From: Bin87 sp965204395
GTDB lineage: Bacteria; Chloroflexota; Dehalococcoidia; Lucifugimonadales; UBA3495
Length of the DNA stretch: 64,000 nucleotides
Direction of reading: 5' to 3'
NCBI GenBank assembly: GCA_965204395.1
Contig: OZ241987.1
Location: 1,426,001 to 1,490,000 of the forward strand
Part shown: positions 43,941-52,800 of the stretch, in pieces
Layout of the letters: the number at the start of each line of letters is the position of its first letter
Position numbering within the stretch: the first letter of the stretch is position 1
Notes under the pieces: generated by a model
What the model was told of the DNA's origin: nothing
What the model saw: the letters and a program-made list of their open reading frames with translations, nothing else
Database searches by the model: none
Made by a program: the position numbers and the translations under genes

Positions 43941-45206
43941 CTACGCCGGGGCAGTCTCGGTCGCCTCCGGGCGGCGGTACGCTTCGACCGCGCGCCATAC
44001 CAGGGGCGTCCAGATGATCACCGGGAGCATGAACAGGATGCCGATGCCGGCGTTGAAGCCGATGGCGATGGAAATGCTGAACGCCTGGGCGATGGCGCCG
44101 ACCTCGACGCCCCCGACCACGTGTCCCACGCCGTTGACCAGCCCCTGAGACCCCATGACGCGACCTCGCATGTCGGGCGGGGAGCACAGCAGCAGGATGG
44201 AACTCTGCATGACGCTGAACCCCGACTGGCCCATGCCGGCGCACAGGAGCACCAGGAAGGACACCACGAACCAGGGCGACCACGCGATAATCACTACGCC
44301 TACGGCGACGATGAGGGCGCCGATGATGAAGTAACGCCCGTGGTACGTGAACCGGGTGCGGCCGGCGAGCACGATGGCTCCCAGGAACGAGCCGATGCCC
44401 TCAGCAGCGGCCAGTATGCCGCCAAGGGCCGGGCCCACTTTCAACACGTCGGTGGCCACCACGGGGATGAAGTACTGGAGGGGAAACACCATGCCGTTCA
44501 TGATTAACGATACGGACAGCACTCCCAGCACAAACTTGTTGGAGAACGAGTGGCCGATCCCCGATTTGATGCCCTGGAGGAAAGCAGTGTCTCGCACCAT
44601 ACGGGCGGAGCCGTCGGGGAGCCGCATTTTGAATATGAGGAAAGCCGCCAGGATATCGAGAACCACGAGAACCGCGAACGCGCCGGTGAACCCGTAGAAC
44701 TGCACCATGAAACCGCCGATGATCGGACCGATGATCTTGCCGCCATTGTTGGTGAGCATCTCCAGAGACATGGCGTGGGTGATGCGGTCCTGACCCGCGA
44801 TGTCGAACAGGGCAGCGCGCCGGGTCGGGTCGTCGAGCACCTTGGCGGTGCCCTGCAACAGGATGGCGAAAAAGACGTGCCAAGGCTCAACTAGCTGGTA
44901 GATCAGCAGCACGAGCAGGCAGGCGGCGATGAACAGGTAAACGATGTGGGTGCCCACCATGATGCGCCAGCGGTCCAGGCGGTCGGCCAGCATACCCGCC
45001 ACCAGGGACAGCGGCGGACGAGGCCCGTTAAGGAACACCGAGATCAGGCCCACCGCGAACGCCGAACCGGTGAGCTCCAGGATGAGGTAGCCCAGGACGA
45101 TAAGTTCCATGCGCCGGGAGATCTCGTGGATCCACCGGGCCGCCCACAGGAACTGAAAGTTCCGGTCCTGCAGGATCACCAGCACCGGAACGTTGCGCAT
45201 TCGCAT
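43941..45206 (-). CDS. MFS transporter, tandem copy 1
   Basis: The product is about 421 residues, EntS/MFS_3-like, with 12 hydrophobic segments. It starts MRMRNVPVLVILQDRNFQFLWAARW and has GMLADRLDRWRIMVGTH as motif A. It is collinear and nearly identical over most of its length with the protein encoded at 45631, including the starting MRMRNVPVLV and the C-terminal WTPLVWRAVE part. The ATG at 45206 shares the leader GGCCACCCTTG with the other copy. It is probably an exporter; substrate unknown. Confidence 0.85.
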   Translation of the reverse strand: MRMRNVPVLVILQDRNFQFLWAARWIHEISRRMELIVLGYLILELTGSAFAVGLISVFLNGPRPPLSLVAGMLADRLDRWRIMVGTHIVYLFIAACLLVLLIYQLVEPWHVFFAILLQGTAKVLDDPTRRAALFDIAGQDRITHAMSLEMLTNNGGKIIGPIIGGFMVQFYGFTGAFAVLVVLDILAAFLIFKMRLPDGSARMVRDTAFLQGIKSGIGHSFSNKFVLGVLSVSLIMNGMVFPLQYFIPVVATDVLKVGPALGGILAAAEGIGSFLGAIVLAGRTRFTYHGRYFIIGALIVAVGVVIIAWSPWFVVSFLVLLCAGMGQSGFSVMQSSILLLCSPPDMRGRVMGSQGLVNGVGHVVGGVEVGAIAQAFSISIAIGFNAGIGILFMLPVIIWTPLVWRAVEAYRRPEATETAPA

Positions 45207-45345
45207 CAAGGGTGGCCGCCTCATCGGACGCCGGGAAACCGTTGCGGCACTATCGCCGCCACCAGTTTTGCCGGTCAGTTACACGCCCGAAAACGCACGA
45301 TACGCCGGCGGACGGCGGCAAGTCAAACGACGTTGAGCCCGGAGC

Positions 45346-45528
45346 AGGGCAATCGCATTTCAATTGTCGGCCCTTGGATAAGGCTCTCCCGGCCACCGTC
45401 ATACCGGCGAAAGCCGGTATCCAGTGCCTGAAATCGGCAGTTTCGCGATCGCTCTCTTCATTCGGGGGCCTCTGGACTCCGGCTTGCGCCGGAGCGACGG
45501 GCGTCTAAATTCTAAATGCGATTGCCCT
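45346..45528. repeat. MITE-like element between the duplicated transporters
   Basis: Perfect 15-bp terminal inverted repeats AGGGCAATCGCATTT (45346-45360) and its reverse complement (45514-45528) enclose two C-family palindromes, at 45401-45420 and about 45476-45494. It has no coding capacity. Confidence 0.72.
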
Positions 45529-45630
45529 GGAGCCCGGAGCGCATGTTACCGCTCGCTGCCACCAACCCGTCTGCGAGTTGGAGAGACGGTAGAATCCTCA
45601 CCCTCGTCAGGATTATCTGCCACGCAGGGT

Positions 45631-46884
45631 TCAGACGGGGGCCTCGGGGCGGCGGTACAACTCGACCGGACGCCACACCAACGGCGTCAGGATGATCACC
45701 GGGAGCATGAGCAGGATGCCGATGCCGGCGTTGAATCCGATGGCGATGGAGATGGTGAACGCCTGGGCGATGGCGCCGATCTCGACGCCGCCGATGAGGT
45801 GTCCCAATCCATTCACCAGACCCTGGGATCCCATGATGCGACCACGCATTTCGGCCGGCGAGGACAACAAGAGGATGGTGCTCTGCATGACGCTGAATCC
45901 GGACTGGCCCATGCCGGCGCAGAGCAGCACCAGGAATGACACCACGAACCACGGCGACCACGCGACGATAACAACGCCAATGCCGACGATCAAAGCGCCG
46001 ATGACGAAATAACGCCCGTGGTACGAGAATCTGCTGCGGCCACCGATGATGATCGCGCCGAGGAACGCGCCGATGCCGTCCGCCGCGCCCAGCACGCCGC
46101 CCAGGGCGGGGCCGACTTTTAACACGTCGGTGGCCACCACCGGAATGAAGTATTGCAGCGGGAGGATCATACCGTTCATCACCAGCGATATGGTCAGCAC
46201 GCCCAGGACGAACTTGTTGGAGAAGGAATGGCCGATGCCCGACTTGATACCCTGCCAGAAGGCGGTGTCGCGGACCATCCGAGCGGACCCATCGGGCAGG
46301 CGCATTTTGAATATGAAGAAGGCCGCCAACACGTCGAGCGCCACCAGAACGATAAACGCGCCGGTGAAGCCGTAGAACTGGACCATGAACCCGCCGATCA
46401 TGGGCCCGATGATCTTGCCGCCGTTGTTGGTGATGGTCTCCAGGGACATGGCGTGGGCGATGCGATCCTGGCCGGCCAGGTCGAACAGGGCGGCGCGGCG
46501 GGTGGGGTCGTCCAGCACCTTGGCGGTCCCCTGCAACAGGATGGCGAGGAACACGTGCCAGGGTTCAACCAACTGGTAAATCAGCAGCACCAGCAGGAAG
46601 GAAGCGATGAACAGGTAAACGACGTGCATGCCAACCAGGATGCGCCAGCGATCCAGCCGGTCGGCCAGCATCCCCGCCACCAGGGCCAACGGCGGGCGCG
46701 GCCCGTTGAGGAACACCGAGATCAGCCCCACCGCGAACGCCGAGCCGGTGAGTTCCAAGATCAGGTATCCCAGCACGATCAGTTCCATGCGCCGGGAGAT
46801 CTCGTGGGTCCATCGAGCCGCCCACAGCAACTGAAAGTTCCGGTCCTGCAGGACCACCAGGACCGGAACGTTTCGCATACGCAT
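45631..46884 (-). CDS. MFS transporter, tandem copy 2
   Basis: The product is 417 residues, a close paralogue of the gene at 43941. Differences are scattered conservative changes (for example WTHEISRR against WIHEISRR, LALVAGML against LSLVAGML), so the pair came from a recent tandem duplication. The start is the ATG at 46884, directly after the conserved GGCCACCCTTG; the frame's upstream TTG is not needed. The two genes are in the same orientation with a 425-base gap that holds a MITE. Confidence 0.86.
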   Translation of the reverse strand: MRMRNVPVLVVLQDRNFQLLWAARWTHEISRRMELIVLGYLILELTGSAFAVGLISVFLNGPRPPLALVAGMLADRLDRWRILVGMHVVYLFIASFLLVLLIYQLVEPWHVFLAILLQGTAKVLDDPTRRAALFDLAGQDRIAHAMSLETITNNGGKIIGPMIGGFMVQFYGFTGAFIVLVALDVLAAFFIFKMRLPDGSARMVRDTAFWQGIKSGIGHSFSNKFVLGVLTISLVMNGMILPLQYFIPVVATDVLKVGPALGGVLGAADGIGAFLGAIIIGGRSRFSYHGRYFVIGALIVGIGVVIVAWSPWFVVSFLVLLCAGMGQSGFSVMQSTILLLSSPAEMRGRIMGSQGLVNGLGHLIGGVEIGAIAQAFTISIAIGFNAGIGILLMLPVIILTPLVWRPVELYRRPEAPV

Positions 46885-46943
46885 CAAGGGTGGCCGGCTT
46901 TAGGGGGCGCTTCCACCCGCGAGCCTGAAAACGCCACGATCAG

Positions 46944-47558
46944 CTATCCCGGGTCGGGCGGAACATTGAAAACGATGTTGCCGTCAACGTCGTGGCGATG
47001 ATTGGCCAGAGCGGTCAGTACATTGATGACCCGGTTCAAATCGCCCTGCATAGTGTCAATCTTGGACTCCAATCTCCGCTGACCTTCGGCCACGTCATCA
47101 ACCCTATCAGTCAAGGCACCAACCTTGACGTCAACCTTTTCGTTCAGAGCATCGAACTTGACATCAACCCTTTCGCTCAGGGTATCAACTCTCTCGCTCA
47201 GGACATCGAACTTGACATCAACCCTTTCGCTCAAGGTATCAACTCTCTCGCTCAGGGCACCGAACTTGACATCAACCTTCTCGTCCAGGGCATCAACCCT
47301 TTCGCTCAGGGCATCGAACTTGACGTCAACTTTCTCGTCCAGGGTATCAACCCTTTCGCTGAAGGTATCAACCTTGGCATCAACCTTCTCGCTCAGGGCA
47401 TCGAACTTGACATCGACCTTCTCGTCCAGGGCATCAACCTTCATGTGCAAGCCGCCCAGATTGAAGACGCCTCTGAGAACCCAGATAACCACGGTGGCAG
47501 CCACGCCCACGGCAGCCACACCGACCCCGATTCCAGTGAGAATCAATACAATGTCCAT
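46944..47558 (-). CDS. Membrane-anchored coiled-coil protein with tandem repeats and HRHD tail
   Basis: The product is 204 residues. Residues 1-33 are one membrane helix (MDIVLILTGIGVGVAAVGVA and onward). Residues 40-160 are a charged coiled coil built from an imperfect 18-residue unit, ERVDTLSERVDVKFDALS, repeated several times at the DNA level with a 54-base period. The C-terminus is ALANHRHDVDGNIVFNVP, a motif also found at the end of the 54033 gene. It looks like an extended rod with a membrane end and a small conserved tip. AAGGAAG is just before the ATG at 47558; the longer frame upstream is not supported. Function unknown. Confidence 0.72.
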   Translation of the reverse strand: MDIVLILTGIGVGVAAVGVAATVVIWVLRGVFNLGGLHMKVDALDEKVDVKFDALSEKVDAKVDTFSERVDTLDEKVDVKFDALSERVDALDEKVDVKFGALSERVDTLSERVDVKFDVLSERVDTLSERVDVKFDALNEKVDVKVGALTDRVDDVAEGQRRLESKIDTMQGDLNRVINVLTALANHRHDVDGNIVFNVPPDPG

Positions 47559-47646
47559 GACTTCCTTTCCGGTGAACAGGGTACATCTCCGGAACGACCA
47601 TCGGCAAGCGCCGCCTGACACCGAAAGGTCAGGGCGAGCGAACGCC

Positions 47647-48618
47647 CTAGTTGCGGAAGTCGTTCTCGTACAGCTCCTGCAACCGCGCGAGATGCTCCGG
47701 CGGGATCGGGGACGAGTCCACGCAAGCAACGGTCTCCTCGGCCTCCGCCACGTTTTTGACGCCGGGCACGGTGGTGTGAATGTCGGGGTTCATCAAGCAG
47801 AAGACCATGGCCGCCTGAGACAGAGTCCGGATCGGGCCGTCCAGGAGGAAGCCGAGCTTGGCAGCGCTGGCGAGGTCCTTTTGCATCAGGGCGTCGCCGG
47901 GGCGGGGCGGGCGATCCAATGCGTCGGTAAGCGCGCCAGCGGCGTGGGAGCGGATTCCGATGACCCCCATGTCGTGGCTCATGGCCAGCGGGATAATCTG
48001 GCCGTTGTCGAACAGATCGGCTCCGGGCGGAGCTGGTTCCATGGCCGTATGGTTGAGCAGGTTGTAGTAGGCAAGGACGGTGTCGTACTCGCCGGTTTCG
48101 AGGATGCGGCGCATGGTGGGCACGTGGTGGCCCATGGCGGAGAGGCCGATGAACCGGGTCTTACCCGCCTGTTGGACCTCCCGGTAGGCGTCCAGCACAG
48201 GACCGAGCACGTCGTCGCCGGACAGCGAGTCTGGGACTTCGCCGCGGGTTGCGGTGAACCGGTTGTGGACGTGGAGCACGTCCACCGAGTCGCGGCGCAG
48301 GCGTCGGAGGCTGATGTCCACCGAACGACGCACCGCGCCGGACACGTCGTCCATTTCGTCGGCCCGCAGTCGAACCTTGGTGGCGACGACCACCGGTTCG
48401 GTGCGTCCTTCCAGCGCCTTGCCCAGGGCTTCCTCGGCCTTGCCGTCGCCGTAGGATGGGGCCACATCGAAGAAGGTGATGCCGAGGTCAAGGGAGCGGT
48501 GAACGGCGGCGATGGCCTCCGCCTCGGTGGTGGGTCCCCAGACCTGTCCGATGCCGCCGCCGCCGAATCCGGCGCGGGAGACGGTCAGGCCGGTGCGGCC
48601 GAGTTGCGTGTATTCCAT
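47647..48618 (-). CDS. Aldo/keto reductase
   Basis: The product is 323 residues. It has the AKR tetrad pieces D51 and Y56 (FFDVAPSYGDGKAEEALG), K81 (VVVATKVR) and the histidine in DVLHVHNRF. The family reduces aldehydes or ketones with NADPH; the closest group appears to be the D-threo-aldose dehydrogenase/galactose-dehydrogenase-like class by its N-terminus MEYTQLGRTGLTVSRAGFGGGG. The ATG at 48618 is chosen with GGAG 11 bases upstream. Confidence 0.88.
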   Translation of the reverse strand: MEYTQLGRTGLTVSRAGFGGGGIGQVWGPTTEAEAIAAVHRSLDLGITFFDVAPSYGDGKAEEALGKALEGRTEPVVVATKVRLRADEMDDVSGAVRRSVDISLRRLRRDSVDVLHVHNRFTATRGEVPDSLSGDDVLGPVLDAYREVQQAGKTRFIGLSAMGHHVPTMRRILETGEYDTVLAYYNLLNHTAMEPAPPGADLFDNGQIIPLAMSHDMGVIGIRSHAAGALTDALDRPPRPGDALMQKDLASAAKLGFLLDGPIRTLSQAAMVFCLMNPDIHTTVPGVKNVAEAEETVACVDSSPIPPEHLARLQELYENDFRN

Positions 48619-48715
48619 GGTTGTCTGTGCTCCGGGCAAGTTCAGTCGAGCCATCGTTGGCAAAAGCGCGGCAGTTCGTCGAGAGGAGACGTCCGGCTCA
48701 TCGACAACGTCACGT

Positions 48716-48740
48716 CCTTCGACAGGCTCAGGACGAGCGG
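48716..48740. repeat. D-family repeat, single arm
   Basis: CCTTCGACAGGCTCAGG followed by ACGAGCGG is the solo arm of the D hairpin, between an aldo-keto reductase and a VOC protein. Confidence 0.75.
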
Positions 48741-48786
48741 ATTTACAGCATACGATGGCGGGTAGAATCAGGCGAGTGTGGTTGCC

Positions 48787-49194
48787 CTAGCCGTGCTCTC
48801 CCTCGGCCAGCTGGAAGTAGATTCCGTGGGAACTGCTGGTCTCGATGCTGGCGGTCTGGTATCCAAAGGGGCTGGTGGACGGGCCATCGCCGCGCATGGC
48901 GTTACCCTTGGATTGCAGGTCGCTGAATAGTTGGCCGATGTTGTCGACGCCCCAGGCCACGTGCATCACGCCGGGGCCGGTGGCGCGCAACTGCTCGGCC
49001 ATGGGCGTGTCGTCGCGGAGCGGCTCGAAGAAGTCCACCAGGGTGTCGCCGATCTGGTAGAGGATGGACCTGAAGCCGCGTTCGGTGAATTCGTCGGATC
49101 GGAGGGGAGTGAGGTTGAAGTTGGTCTCGAGGTACGCGGCCATATCGCTTACGCTTTCCACTACGTAGGTCACGTGATGTACCTTGTTGAGCAT
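48787..49194 (-). CDS. VOC-fold protein (methylmalonyl-CoA epimerase-like)
   Basis: The product is 135 residues with a paired beta-alpha-beta-beta-beta fold: KVHHVTYVVESVSDMAAYLE, then PGVMHVAWGVDNIGQLFSDLQSKG and ETSSSHGIYFQLAEGEHG. The H-H...E ligand set and the layout match methylmalonyl-CoA epimerase and lactoylglutathione lyase relatives; function is not firm. The ATG at 49194 has GGAGG 6 bases upstream; the longer frame is not real. Confidence 0.83.
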   Translation of the reverse strand: MLNKVHHVTYVVESVSDMAAYLETNFNLTPLRSDEFTERGFRSILYQIGDTLVDFFEPLRDDTPMAEQLRATGPGVMHVAWGVDNIGQLFSDLQSKGNAMRGDGPSTSPFGYQTASIETSSSHGIYFQLAEGEHG

Positions 49195-49272
49195 GATGAA
49201 CCTCCGCGCTGTTAGACTTATCCGCAGACTATTGGTTTTGGCGACCGTATTCAACCCCGGCGAGGGAGATAT

Positions 49273-50286
49273 ATGACCGACCACAAGATTTTCGAACTGG
49301 GCGACGTTGACCTGCAGTGCGGCCTGCGGCTGCGCGAGGCACGGCTGGCGTATCAGACCTATGGCGAGTTGAACGCGCGCAGGGACAACGTGATCGTGTT
49401 CCCCACGTTCTTCGGGTCGCAGCACCCGTCCAACGAGCCGATGATCGGGCCGGGGATGGCGCTGGACCCGACGCGGTACTTCATCATCATCCCCAACCTG
49501 TTCGGCAACGGGCTGTCATCCTCGCCGAGCAACACGCCGCCGCCGTACGGGAGGGCAAGGTTCCCACGGGTCACCTACTACGACAACATCGGGTTCCAGC
49601 GCCGGCTGGTCACCGAGGAGTTCGGCATCGAGCGGATCGCGCTGGTGTGCGGGTTCTCCATGGGGGCGCAGCAGTCGTTCCACTGGGGCGCGTTGTATCC
49701 CGACATGGTGGAGCGGATCGCGCCGTGGTGCGGCTCGGCAAAGACGGCGCGGCACAATTTTGTGTTTCTGGAAGGCGTGAAGGCCGCGCTTCGCGCCGAT
49801 GATGCCTTCAAAGACGGTTGGTATGAATCCCAACCGGAGAAGGGTTTGCGGGCGATGGCGCGGGTGTACGCGGGTTGGGCTCCGTCGCAGGCGTTCTACC
49901 GGGAGAAGGTGTACCTGGACCTGGGACACTCGTCGCTGGAGGACTACCTGATCACGTCGTGGGAGGGCCGGTATCTGCAAAACGACGCCAACAACATCCT
50001 GGCGATGGTGGCGACGTGGCAGGCCGGCGACATCAGCGACAATCCGTTGTACGGCGGCGATTTCGAGAAGGCGTTGGGGTCGATCAAGGCCAGGGCGTTC
50101 GTGATGCCGTCGGAGACCGACCAGTACTTCCCGCCGGAGGACAACCGCATCGAGGTGTCCATGATGCCCAACGCGGAGTTGCGGGTTATCCCGACCATCT
50201 GGGGACACACGGGCGGCGGTCCGGGCCGGAACCCGACGGATACCGCGTTTATCGATGCACAGTTGAAGGAGTTGTTGGGGAGTTGA
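49273..50286 (+). CDS. MetX-like alpha/beta hydrolase
   Basis: The product is 337 residues related to homoserine O-acetyltransferase (MetX). It has LRLREARLAYQTYGELN, PNLFGNGLSSSPSNT, and the nucleophile S129 in VCGFSMGAQQSFHWG; the terminal histidine is in IWGHTGGGPG. MetX proper has nearby GGSMGG and a longer C-terminus, so this is a relative of uncertain acyl-transfer or hydrolase activity. GAGGGAG is upstream of the ATG. Confidence 0.85.
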   Translation: MTDHKIFELGDVDLQCGLRLREARLAYQTYGELNARRDNVIVFPTFFGSQHPSNEPMIGPGMALDPTRYFIIIPNLFGNGLSSSPSNTPPPYGRARFPRVTYYDNIGFQRRLVTEEFGIERIALVCGFSMGAQQSFHWGALYPDMVERIAPWCGSAKTARHNFVFLEGVKAALRADDAFKDGWYESQPEKGLRAMARVYAGWAPSQAFYREKVYLDLGHSSLEDYLITSWEGRYLQNDANNILAMVATWQAGDISDNPLYGGDFEKALGSIKARAFVMPSETDQYFPPEDNRIEVSMMPNAELRVIPTIWGHTGGGPGRNPTDTAFIDAQLKELLGS

Positions 50287-50348
50287 GGACGTGGGTGATA
50301 AAGGCGCCCGCGTGTGGGTCAAGCCCCCAGAGGCGGATCTGCGACATG

Positions 50349-50383
50349 CTCCCGCCGAAGGCGGACGTCCCGCACTATGAGCG
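50349..50383. repeat. E unit in a degenerate D repeat
   Basis: CTCCCGCCGAAGGCGGACG is followed by TCCCGCACTATGAGCG. The same CTC|CCGCC junction is used as elsewhere. It sits upstream of the double-MazF module. Confidence 0.7.
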
Positions 50384-50513
50384 CTGTATTCTGGCAGGCG
50401 ACATCGTACTCGTTGGGTTGCGCCGAAATTGCCACCCATTTTGCATGAGAGTAAAATCCGGGACACCAAACCTCGACAATCCCAAGATATCCGAGACTCT
50501 GGGGAGAGCCACC

Positions 50514-51089
50514 GTGACTAGCATCCCAATCGCGTCGCCACCCGCCATCACGTTCGAAACCACCGCCGGCATCGTGCAGCGACATAGCGATCATACGGAC
50601 GCGGTTGCTGAAGCCACCTGGGCGTCCCGGTCCAAGGATCACTGCCGGCTCATGGCTCCCATGAGCAACGACAAGAGGATCCAATACCTCGGGACGGCGG
50701 GATGCGACGACGATATGATACGGGTTATAACTCGAACCATTGCCGAGAGCATCGGCAAAACCGCCAAACCTGCTCTCCGTTCCGCGGCGCGCGAGTGCGC
50801 CGAAGCCCAAGAAGACATCGAAAGCCTGCTGGGCAGGTGGCCAGAACCGCAACATTTCGAGATTCTAAACTCGGGACTGACTGGCCTGACGGATGAACAA
50901 GTCAGCCTCGCCAACGCCTACGCCGCCTGCCAGATATACGAGACGGCGGCAACTGCACTCTACCGGGCCATTGTGGACGATATGGCGCCGGTCGCCACCG
51001 AGGAAGCGCCCGACGCAGATACCATTGAGAGCGATCGGGCCATTGCGGATGCGGGATACACCGACGAGGTGGACAGATGGCCCAAGTGA
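50514..51089 (+). CDS. Unknown protein upstream of double-MazF, candidate antitoxin
   Basis: The product is 191 residues, with no domain I recognise. It is rich in Ala, acidic and Thr residues, with helical stretches (SARECAEAQEDIESLLGRWPEPQHFEILN is broken here at a Pro-rich turn; NAYAACQIYETAATALYRAIVDD) and an acidic C-terminal tail (EEAPDADTIESDRAIADAGY). The start is GTG at 50514 with GGGGAGAG 6 bases before it; a longer frame upstream crosses a repeat. Its last 13 bases overlap the first codons of the double-MazF gene, the usual arrangement of antitoxin then toxin. The antitoxin role is inferred only from this. Confidence 0.6.
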   Translation: MTSIPIASPPAITFETTAGIVQRHSDHTDAVAEATWASRSKDHCRLMAPMSNDKRIQYLGTAGCDDDMIRVITRTIAESIGKTAKPALRSAARECAEAQEDIESLLGRWPEPQHFEILNSGLTGLTDEQVSLANAYAACQIYETAATALYRAIVDDMAPVATEEAPDADTIESDRAIADAGYTDEVDRWPK

Positions 51090-51751
51090 CCACCGGGCGC
51101 ATCTACGAATGCGCGGGTCACAGCCAAGAAGGACACGAGCTAGCTGCAAATCACCCCGTAGTCGTGGTGGGAAGACAGAGCCTGATCGACAACCAAAAGA
51201 TCGCCATAGTAGTGCCGATGACCAGCACGCGGCCCCGCTACCCGGTACATTGGGCCGTGGAAATTGAAGACACGAACTCGCACGCCTACATCCGCCACGT
51301 CAAATCGGTCCACATCACCAAGATCGGAGACTCCCTGGGTACCGCCACGCCCGAGGAGATGGACGAAATCAAAGACGGGCTGGCGCGAGAATTGCAATAC
51401 GACAACCACGACTGCGCCATAGCCTTGGGACAGGAAGTACGTCCGGGAAGCTTATGGTCTGCGTCCATACCAAACGCTCTTGGACTGAGTTACGAGGGTG
51501 TATTGCTGATCCTCACGTCCAACCGAGACACGGGAATGGCAACCGCGATGGCGGTAGATCCGCGGCCACGCCGCGAAGCACGGCAATCCATGCGGGTGGC
51601 GCTTGGCGACTCTGGACAGGTGGCGTTCGCCATCACGTACCAAGTAAGATCGGTTTCCACCGAGGAACGTCTTACTGGATACGTAGGCGATATACCTGAC
51701 GTGCACTTGAGATTCGCAAAGTCAGCACTGATCAGATGCATAGAACCCTGA
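51077..51751 (+). CDS. Single-chain double-MazF/PemK-like toxin
   Basis: The product is 224 residues, twice a MazF. The N-terminal half (7-108) has GRIYECAGHSQEGHELAANHPVVVV, PMTSTRPRYPVH and HVKSVHITKIGDSLGTATPEEM, the MazF/PemK barrel order. The C-terminal half (122-222) repeats it: RPGSLWSASIP, VLLILTSNRD, MRVALGDSG, QVRSVSTEERLTGYVGDIPD and LIRCIE. The two halves align at HVKSVHITKIGDSL with QVRSVSTEERLTGY. MazF normally acts as a homodimer of about 110-residue chains cutting mRNA, so this looks like a fused pseudo-dimer. In half 1 the usual RP before the VV strand is HP. Confidence 0.75.
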   Translation: MAQVTTGRIYECAGHSQEGHELAANHPVVVVGRQSLIDNQKIAIVVPMTSTRPRYPVHWAVEIEDTNSHAYIRHVKSVHITKIGDSLGTATPEEMDEIKDGLARELQYDNHDCAIALGQEVRPGSLWSASIPNALGLSYEGVLLILTSNRDTGMATAMAVDPRPRREARQSMRVALGDSGQVAFAITYQVRSVSTEERLTGYVGDIPDVHLRFAKSALIRCIEP

Positions 51752-51753
51752 CG

Positions 51754-51980
51754 ATGGTTCGGACACCCGAGGCGGACCTGCGGCAGGCTCCCGCCAAAGG
51801 CGGACGTTTCGCACCCTGAGTGGATTCAAAAGAGCCGGGGCGAATGATTATTCGCCCATACACGGCCGGGCCACATTTGCTCTAACGACGTTTGCGGGTG
51901 TAGGGGGATGCATCGCCCCTACTGGTGTTGGTCAATCCACGTACCCCCTTACCCCAAACCTCTCCCACCAGGGGAGAGGG
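51754..51980. repeat. Cluster of E/D, A and B palindromes
   Basis: An E unit in a D context (51754-51823), an imperfect A palindrome (51834-51861), a shortened A with core GATGCATC (51900-51922) and a B hairpin (51959-51980) lie one after another in 230 bases between convergent genes. No gene is present here. Confidence 0.78.
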
Positions 51981-51997
51981 AGCTTTAAGGACATCCT

Positions 51998-52558
51998 TTA
52001 CGAGACGGGCAGGACGGGTTCGGTGCGGTCGGCGGGGAGTTCGACCTCGAAGGCGTTGAGGAAGAAGGCGGTCTGAGCGTAGTTGCCCATGAGCGCGGTG
52101 ATTTCAACGAGGTGCTGGGCGCCGAACTGCTCCAGGGCGATCTGGAAAGTTGACCCCGATATGCGGTGGTTGGCGTAGAACTCGTTGCAGAAGTTGACGA
52201 TGGCGCTCTCGTCGGCGGCCATTTCGGGCAGGGGCTTGCGGTCGCGGATGGCGTCCACCAGGGCGTCGGCGACACCTTCGCGGCGGGCGGCCGGAGCGTG
52301 GGCGTTCCAGATGTAGGGGCAGTCGAAGTTGCGGGCCGTGACCAGGATAGCCAGTTCCTGGATCGCCTTGGAGAATGTGCTCTCAAAGCGCAGGTAGTTG
52401 GTGAGGCTGCTGCGACGGCGCGCCATCTCGGGGCTGTTGATGGCGACGGAGTAGGGGCCGCCGGTGATGGTGCCGCCGGTGTCGCGGGTCAACTCGTCGA
52501 AGGCGTCCTGAAATTCTGCCGGCACCATGTCGCGGGTAACGATGGGTAGTCGGGCCAT
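51998..52558 (-). CDS. Carboxymuconolactone-decarboxylase-family protein
   Basis: The product is 186 residues with one CMD domain (about 45-120): RRRSSLTNYLRFESTFSKAIQELAILVTARNFDCPYIWNAHAPAARREG has the cysteine and histidine at family positions, and IVNFCNEFYANHRISGSTFQIALEQFG is the second helical unit. It is unrelated in detail to the three tandem two-domain copies. GGAGG precedes the ATG. Its role may be oxidative-stress or ring-cleavage associated; unknown. Confidence 0.85.
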   Translation of the reverse strand: MARLPIVTRDMVPAEFQDAFDELTRDTGGTITGGPYSVAINSPEMARRRSSLTNYLRFESTFSKAIQELAILVTARNFDCPYIWNAHAPAARREGVADALVDAIRDRKPLPEMAADESAIVNFCNEFYANHRISGSTFQIALEQFGAQHLVEITALMGNYAQTAFFLNAFEVELPADRTEPVLPVS

Positions 52559-52666
52559 GATTGTCCTCCATGGTTGGGGAATGCGTGCGTTGGTTGGTGA
52601 TGCGCCTCGTGCGCGTGGGTGATTCTAACATTTGGTGCTTGTCCAGGGATTCCACCCTCACCCTAG

Positions 52667-52689
52667 CCCTCTCCCATCAAGGGAGAGGG
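52667..52689. repeat. B-family hairpin repeat
   Basis: Perfect 9-bp arms with a five-base loop, followed on the plus strand by GATTTTGGG. It lies between divergent genes. Confidence 0.82.
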
Positions 52690-52800
52690 GATTTTGGGAA
52701 GATGCGGCGTGACATATCGAGCCGGCGGGTCTACAATTCGGCGCACATGACAGTAACGCAACGAGGTTTGTAACGAGACTCGGCGAGAGGAGGCAATCCG

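Noticed and set aside
47125..47430. CRISPR-like regular repeats
   Set aside because: The 54-base period is coding (coiled-coil rod), contiguous without spacers.
49875..50513. N-terminal extension of the double-MazF partner
   Set aside because: The frame continues upstream through the MetX-like gene and a repeat. GTG at 50514 with GGGGAGAG is a sound start, so the extension is not counted.
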